DNA of 64,000 nt from an uncultured Sphingobacteriales bacterium (GTDB taxonomy: Bacteria > Bacteroidota > Bacteroidia > Chitinophagales > Chitinophagaceae): positions 50,388 to 114,387 of the forward strand of contig CALMQS010000069.1 in NCBI GenBank assembly GCA_937871285.1. Direction: 5' to 3'. This document shows, one piece after another, positions 62,128 through 64,000 of the stretch (positions are counted from its first letter, which is position 1; each line of letters opens with the position of its first letter). The translations under genes were made by a program, and so were the position numbers. The notes beneath the pieces are model-generated. The model was not told the origin of the DNA and ran no database searches. It was given only the letters and a program-made list of their open reading frames with translations.

Positions 62128-64000
62128 ATGAAGAGAGTTATACTGTTTGTATCTCTGCTGTTATTGATATATGTCAATTCAAATGCAGGAAATACCCCGG
62201 CAGGGGAGCCATCCGCTTTAACAGCGGATTTTTCGGCTTCTGTAACTTCTGGATGCGCGCCTTTGGTAGTAGAATTTACGAGTACCTCTACATTCAATAC
62301 CGGCGATCCAATTGTAAGCTATACCTGGAGTTTTGGAGATGGTACGATCATTACCACGCCTAATGCAAACCCAACACATACTTATACAACAACAGATCCT
62401 TTTAAATCATTTACAGTTTCCCTTACCGTTACTTCACAAAGCGGGGGCACTCATTCAATTACCAAGCCTTCTTACATAACCATTTATGAAAAGCCCGTAT
62501 TTAATCTGGGAAATGATACGACTGTTTGTGTAGGGGGGCAATTATTTTTTTCATTGCCATCAGGCTATGATTCTTATAGTTGGAGCCAAACTCCAGCTAC
62601 TACATCATACGCATGGCTAACGCCCGCTACAGGTATTAATACGTTCTGGGCGGAAGTTACTAGTGGCACATGTATTGTAAGAGATACAATAATAGTAACC
62701 GGACTTACAAAAGTATATGGGCAATTCGGATATGAAATACTTAATACCTGTGGCACGGTGCAAGTACAGTTTTTTGATAGCTCTTTTTCATGTGATCCTC
62801 TCAATCCGACAAATTACTTTGAGTGGGTAATCGATGATGATTGGGTTGATGGCTTTTATGATACTCAAAATCCTATACATAGTTTTGCTATCGGAGGCCC
62901 ACATGTTGTATCATATCTCGCCATGAATGATAATGGAGATATGGCTATAAAAGATTCAGTTATTACTTTACCTAATCCAACACCCGGCCCCGCTCCTGTA
63001 GATCTGGGTCCGGATAAAAACATTTGCCTCGGCGGCAGCATAGAGCTCGATGCCGGCTACGAACCAGGCGCCACTTATGTATGGACGCCGGCTACAGGCT
63101 TAAGCAGCACTTCCGTATATAACCCTGTTGCCAGTCCGGTCGTAAACACCACCTATACCGTTACCAAAACCAAATGTGGTGTTGATGCCGCACCGGCCAG
63201 TGTAACGGTAAATGTAAATCCGCCTTTCGTTGTAGACCTGGGGCCCGATCAAAGCATGTGCCCTGGCGGAACTTTAACACTGGATGCAGGAGTAGCCGGC
63301 GCTACTTATCAATGGGGTAGTACCTATAGCCCCGCATATGCAACCATGACAGGCAAAACGGTAATTGCCTTAGGTGCAGGCAGCTATTGGGTAACCGTTA
63401 CCAAAAACGGCTGCACGGCAAGTGATAATATTGTTATTACCGCCAAGCCGGCAGTTGACCCTATGTTTACTTATGCACAAACCGGCTTCTGCAGTACGCT
63501 TTCGGTAGATTTTACCGATGCCTCTATACCCTGCAGCGGCAGCATAACTAATTATGCCTGGGATTTTGGCGATGGAACTCCTGTTGTTAGCGGCTATAAC
63601 CCGGTATTATCGCATACCTATTCTACTGCTGGTACAAAACATGTTAGCTTAACCGTAACTACCAGCGGCGGCATTTCGCAAACATATGAACAGGATATTG
63701 TTGTTACCGGGGGCGGTGGACCTGTGGTAAACCTTGGGCCGGATATTTCGATCTGCTCGGGAGATCCTATCACCCTTGACGCTGGCAATGCCGGTGCAAC
63801 CTATAGCTGGAGCCCCGGTGGAGCAACTACCCAATCCATTACAGTTAACCCAACAGTTAACACTACCTATACGGTTACCGTAACCAAAGACGGTTGCAGT
63901 AACTCCGGTTCCAGAGCCATTACAGTAACTCCCAAGCCGGTAATAAACCTGGGGGCAGCTACCACGATCTGCTCGGGAGATCCTATCACCCTTGACGCAG
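62128..64000 (+). CDS. Large PKD-repeat surface protein (partial, cut by window end)
   Basis: The first 624 codons of a protein that runs past the window edge. The signal peptide is about 1-20 (ending NSNA). PKD domains are recognised by YTWSFGDGT (about 65) and YAWDFGDGTP (about 480), joined by Ig-like repeats that open 'LGPDxxxCxGGxxxLDAG' and close 'TYTVTxTKxGC' (about 290, 370, 530, 600). The Cys pairs probably form disulfides. Such proteins in Chitinophagaceae are very long adhesins, usually with a type IX sorting tail, which would lie beyond this window. Confidence 0.85.
   Translation, partial: MKRVILFVSLLLLIYVNSNAGNTPAGEPSALTADFSASVTSGCAPLVVEFTSTSTFNTGDPIVSYTWSFGDGTIITTPNANPTHTYTTTDPFKSFTVSLTVTSQSGGTHSITKPSYITIYEKPVFNLGNDTTVCVGGQLFFSLPSGYDSYSWSQTPATTSYAWLTPATGINTFWAEVTSGTCIVRDTIIVTGLTKVYGQFGYEILNTCGTVQVQFFDSSFSCDPLNPTNYFEWVIDDDWVDGFYDTQNPIHSFAIGGPHVVSYLAMNDNGDMAIKDSVITLPNPTPGPAPVDLGPDKNICLGGSIELDAGYEPGATYVWTPATGLSSTSVYNPVASPVVNTTYTVTKTKCGVDAAPASVTVNVNPPFVVDLGPDQSMCPGGTLTLDAGVAGATYQWGSTYSPAYATMTGKTVIALGAGSYWVTVTKNGCTASDNIVITAKPAVDPMFTYAQTGFCSTLSVDFTDASIPCSGSITNYAWDFGDGTPVVSGYNPVLSHTYSTAGTKHVSLTVTTSGGISQTYEQDIVVTGGGGPVVNLGPDISICSGDPITLDAGNAGATYSWSPGGATTQSITVNPTVNTTYTVTVTKDGCSNSGSRAITVTPKPVINLGAATTICSGDPITLDA
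63749..63782 (+). repeat. 34-bp direct repeat, copy 1
   Basis: Identical to 63965-63998, 216 bp (72 codons) apart and in the same frame; encodes ICSGDPITLDA in a PKD/Ig repeat. Confidence 0.9.
63965..63998 (+). repeat. 34-bp direct repeat, copy 2
   Basis: Identical to 63749-63782. It lies at the window edge, so the repeat array probably continues. Confidence 0.9.

Noticed and set aside
62128..64000. Direct repeats as a CRISPR array
   Set aside because: The 34-bp repeats are inside an open frame, spaced by a codon multiple (216 bp), and encode a PKD/Ig repeat.

Overview
The window looks like a chromosomal segment of a Bacteroidota species, most likely Chitinophagaceae. The evidence is SusC/SusD-type genes, DUF4142, DUF3127, DUF4302 and PKD-repeat proteins, giant RHS and PA14 surface proteins, and start sites that mostly lack Shine-Dalgarno sequences. 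Several promoters match the Bacteroidota pattern TTTG - about 20 nt - TAnnTTTG, with a textbook copy in front of a tRNA-Ser gene. No phage, insertion sequence, CRISPR array or rRNA was seen.

Layout. 1-9.8 kb is mostly housekeeping: a secreted DUF4038 (GH140-like) glycosidase, an ABC-2 exporter pair, a COG2509 flavoprotein, a DUF3127 protein, a 5'-nucleotidase split over two genes, dnaA, acylphosphatase and tRNA-Ser(GCU). 10.3-32.4 kb is one minus-strand accessory locus of six genes: an outer-membrane barrel-like protein, a small secreted TANFOR-like protein, a 2685-residue SpvB/TcB-like protein with PA14 and DNRLRE-like modules, a 241-residue secreted protein, a 3005-residue RHS protein and a 165-residue lipoprotein. 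The RHS protein ends in a variable tail that looks like a phospholipase A2 domain (key residues H2879, D2880). The lipoprotein overlaps the RHS stop codon by 4 nt and is the natural immunity candidate. I read this locus as a Tc/teneurin-like cocoon toxin with its own immunity gene. It is the most interesting part of the window.

32.5-41.3 kb holds a hemolysin III-family membrane protein, a fosmidomycin-resistance-type transporter, gene remnants (the end of a TIGR01777 epimerase and the end of a type ISP restriction enzyme), a Tat-exported Gfo/Idh oxidoreductase, alkaline phosphatase, a DUF4142 protein and class II fructose-bisphosphate aldolase. 41.6-50.2 kb is a SusC/SusD uptake cluster with a zinc metallohydrolase lipoprotein, a DUF4302 lipoprotein, a collagen-like lipoprotein and a further lipoprotein; the metallohydrolase suggests a peptide or protein substrate. 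50.2-53.5 kb is a three-gene sugar operon (one oxidoreductase, two glycosyltransferases) in which all three genes appear to start with TTG. 53.6-62 kb is core genes: rpsO, pnp, prmA, plsY, an M48 peptidase, a DUF3052-like protein and dnaG. The window ends inside a large PKD-repeat surface protein.
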